Assembly: GCA_030633645.1 (NCBI GenBank)
Contig: DAOVRY010000030.1
Location: forward strand, 1-7,144
Direction of reading: 5' to 3'
DNA length: 7,144 nt
Source of the DNA: Pseudomonadota bacterium
Lineage (GTDB): Bacteria; Desulfobacterota; DSM-4660; Desulfatiglandales; B25-G16
Below, one piece after another: positions 6,277 through 7,144 of this stretch (the first letter of the stretch is position 1; every line of letters begins with the position of its first letter). The notes beneath the pieces are model-generated. The model was not told the origin of the DNA and searched no databases. It was given only the letters and a program-made list of their open reading frames with translations. The position numbers were made by a program, and so were the translations under genes.

Positions 6277-7144
6277 ATGAAACGTTTCAGGAGTATCCTT
6301 TTGGTCGCGGATAGTAAAACAGAGGGGGAAAGAGCTTTCAAAAGGGCACTCTCTCTGGCAAAGAACAATCAGGCACGATTGACGGTGGTAGACATTGTTA
6401 AAAAAATGCTAGGTGATATGCAAAGACTGATCAGATCAAAGCACCGTGCAGATATCCAGGATCTTATCGTTCAGGATCGGCTCAAGCAGCTAAAGCATCT
6501 CATCTCGCCTATCAAGGATGAAGGTGTCCAGGTCACTGCTAAAGTCCTCCTCGGTACCCCGGTTATTGAGATTATTCGCGAGGTGTTGCGGAACAAACAC
6601 GACCTGGTGATGATCGCCGCTGAAGGGAAAGAAGGGCTTAAGGGGATGCTGTTCGGCATTACCGCCATGCGCCTGATACGCAAATGCCCATATCCGGTCT
6701 GGGCAATAAAACATGCAAAACGTATACGGTTTGCGCGGATATTGGCTGCTGTGGATCCAGGTTCTTCTGATGATGTGAGGAGCGCTCTCAATGCCAAGAT
6801 TATGGAATTAGCATCTTCATTGGCTCAATCGGAAAAGAGTAAACTTCATGTAATCTATATATGGACCCTATATGGTGAAAGCATCCTCAGGAATCGTGTA
6901 CGAATGCCCAACAAAGAAGTAAATAAGCTGATTCATGAAACCAAGAAGATGCATAAATTATGGTTTGGAGAACTTCTGGAGAAATATGCCCCAGGGATCC
7001 CAAACAAACAGGTGCATCTCTTGAAGGGAGAGGTAGGGACATTGATTCCTGAACTGGCAAAGAAGAAACGGGTTGAACTCATTGTAATGGGCACTGTAGG
7101 CCGAACTGGGGTGACAGGATTGCTCATCGGCGACACAGCCGAAA
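6277..7144 (+). CDS. Tandem universal stress protein, UspE-like (3' partial)
   Basis: The frame is open from ATG 6277 to the window edge (289 codons plus one base), so the gene is cut at its 3' end. The protein has two consecutive UspA folds. Domain 1 (about 1-146) opens with RSILLVAD and closes with a loop around 114-129 and the strand PYPVWAIK. Domain 2 (from about 152) opens with ARILAAVDP, with Asp160 in the usual place, and reaches MGTVGRTG...IGDTAE (271-289). That wording is typical of the second domain of UspE-type proteins. The ATP-binding pattern G-x2-G-x9-G is present in domain 2 (G272, G275, G285) but degenerate in domain 1 (A114, G117, G127). Usp proteins are soluble cytoplasmic factors of stress and metabolic response. 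The position 61 bp after the ATPase, on the same strand and with no clear terminator between, suggests co-transcription. Only a short C-terminal piece should be missing. Confidence 0.93.
   Translation, partial: MKRFRSILLVADSKTEGERAFKRALSLAKNNQARLTVVDIVKKMLGDMQRLIRSKHRADIQDLIVQDRLKQLKHLISPIKDEGVQVTAKVLLGTPVIEIIREVLRNKHDLVMIAAEGKEGLKGMLFGITAMRLIRKCPYPVWAIKHAKRIRFARILAAVDPGSSDDVRSALNAKIMELASSLAQSEKSKLHVIYIWTLYGESILRNRVRMPNKEVNKLIHETKKMHKLWFGELLEKYAPGIPNKQVHLLKGEVGTLIPELAKKKRVELIVMGTVGRTGVTGLLIGDTAE

Overview
The window reads as DNA from an LPS-making Gram-negative bacterium of moderate GC content. lpxB gives the Gram-negative assignment. The lineage cannot be fixed by eye; a member of a deltaproteobacterial-type phylum or an uncultured candidate phylum would fit. 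All recognisable genes lie on the + strand. I see no CRISPR array, tRNA, rRNA, transposase or integrase gene.

Layout. Positions 1-335 are non-coding and carry two palindromic elements: a compound hairpin (10-75) and a 99-bp REP/MITE-like inverted repeat (147-245). An envelope block follows: lpxB (336-1511, lipid A disaccharide synthase) and a DUF374-type lysophospholipid acyltransferase (1602-2297). Next comes a 368-bp non-coding gap (2298-2665) rich in local hairpins and framed by a possible 8-bp closing stem, then a two-TM DUF502 membrane protein (2666-3307). After that is a short ORF (3324-3527) that looks like the N-terminus of a sodium/calcium exchanger-family protein, abruptly cut off. 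Immediately beyond lies a P2-type cation-transporting P-type ATPase (3561-6215). It is followed, after 61 bp, by a tandem universal-stress-protein (UspE-like) gene that starts at 6277 and runs off the window.

How the parts relate. The first two genes act in lipid A and membrane-lipid assembly, and DUF502 is an uncharacterised inner-membrane protein. The ATPase and Usp genes form a second unit, probably for ion homeostasis and stress. The border near 3496-3560 looks like a recombination junction: an exchanger gene stops mid-domain, and the style of translation initiation changes from no visible Shine-Dalgarno to clear ones. A real insertion or a chimeric assembly would both explain this.

The points most worth a second look are the exchanger remnant and junction, the non-conservative changes in the ATPase ion-binding positions, and the structured-looking gap at 2308-2556. 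No wholly new multi-gene system is evident.
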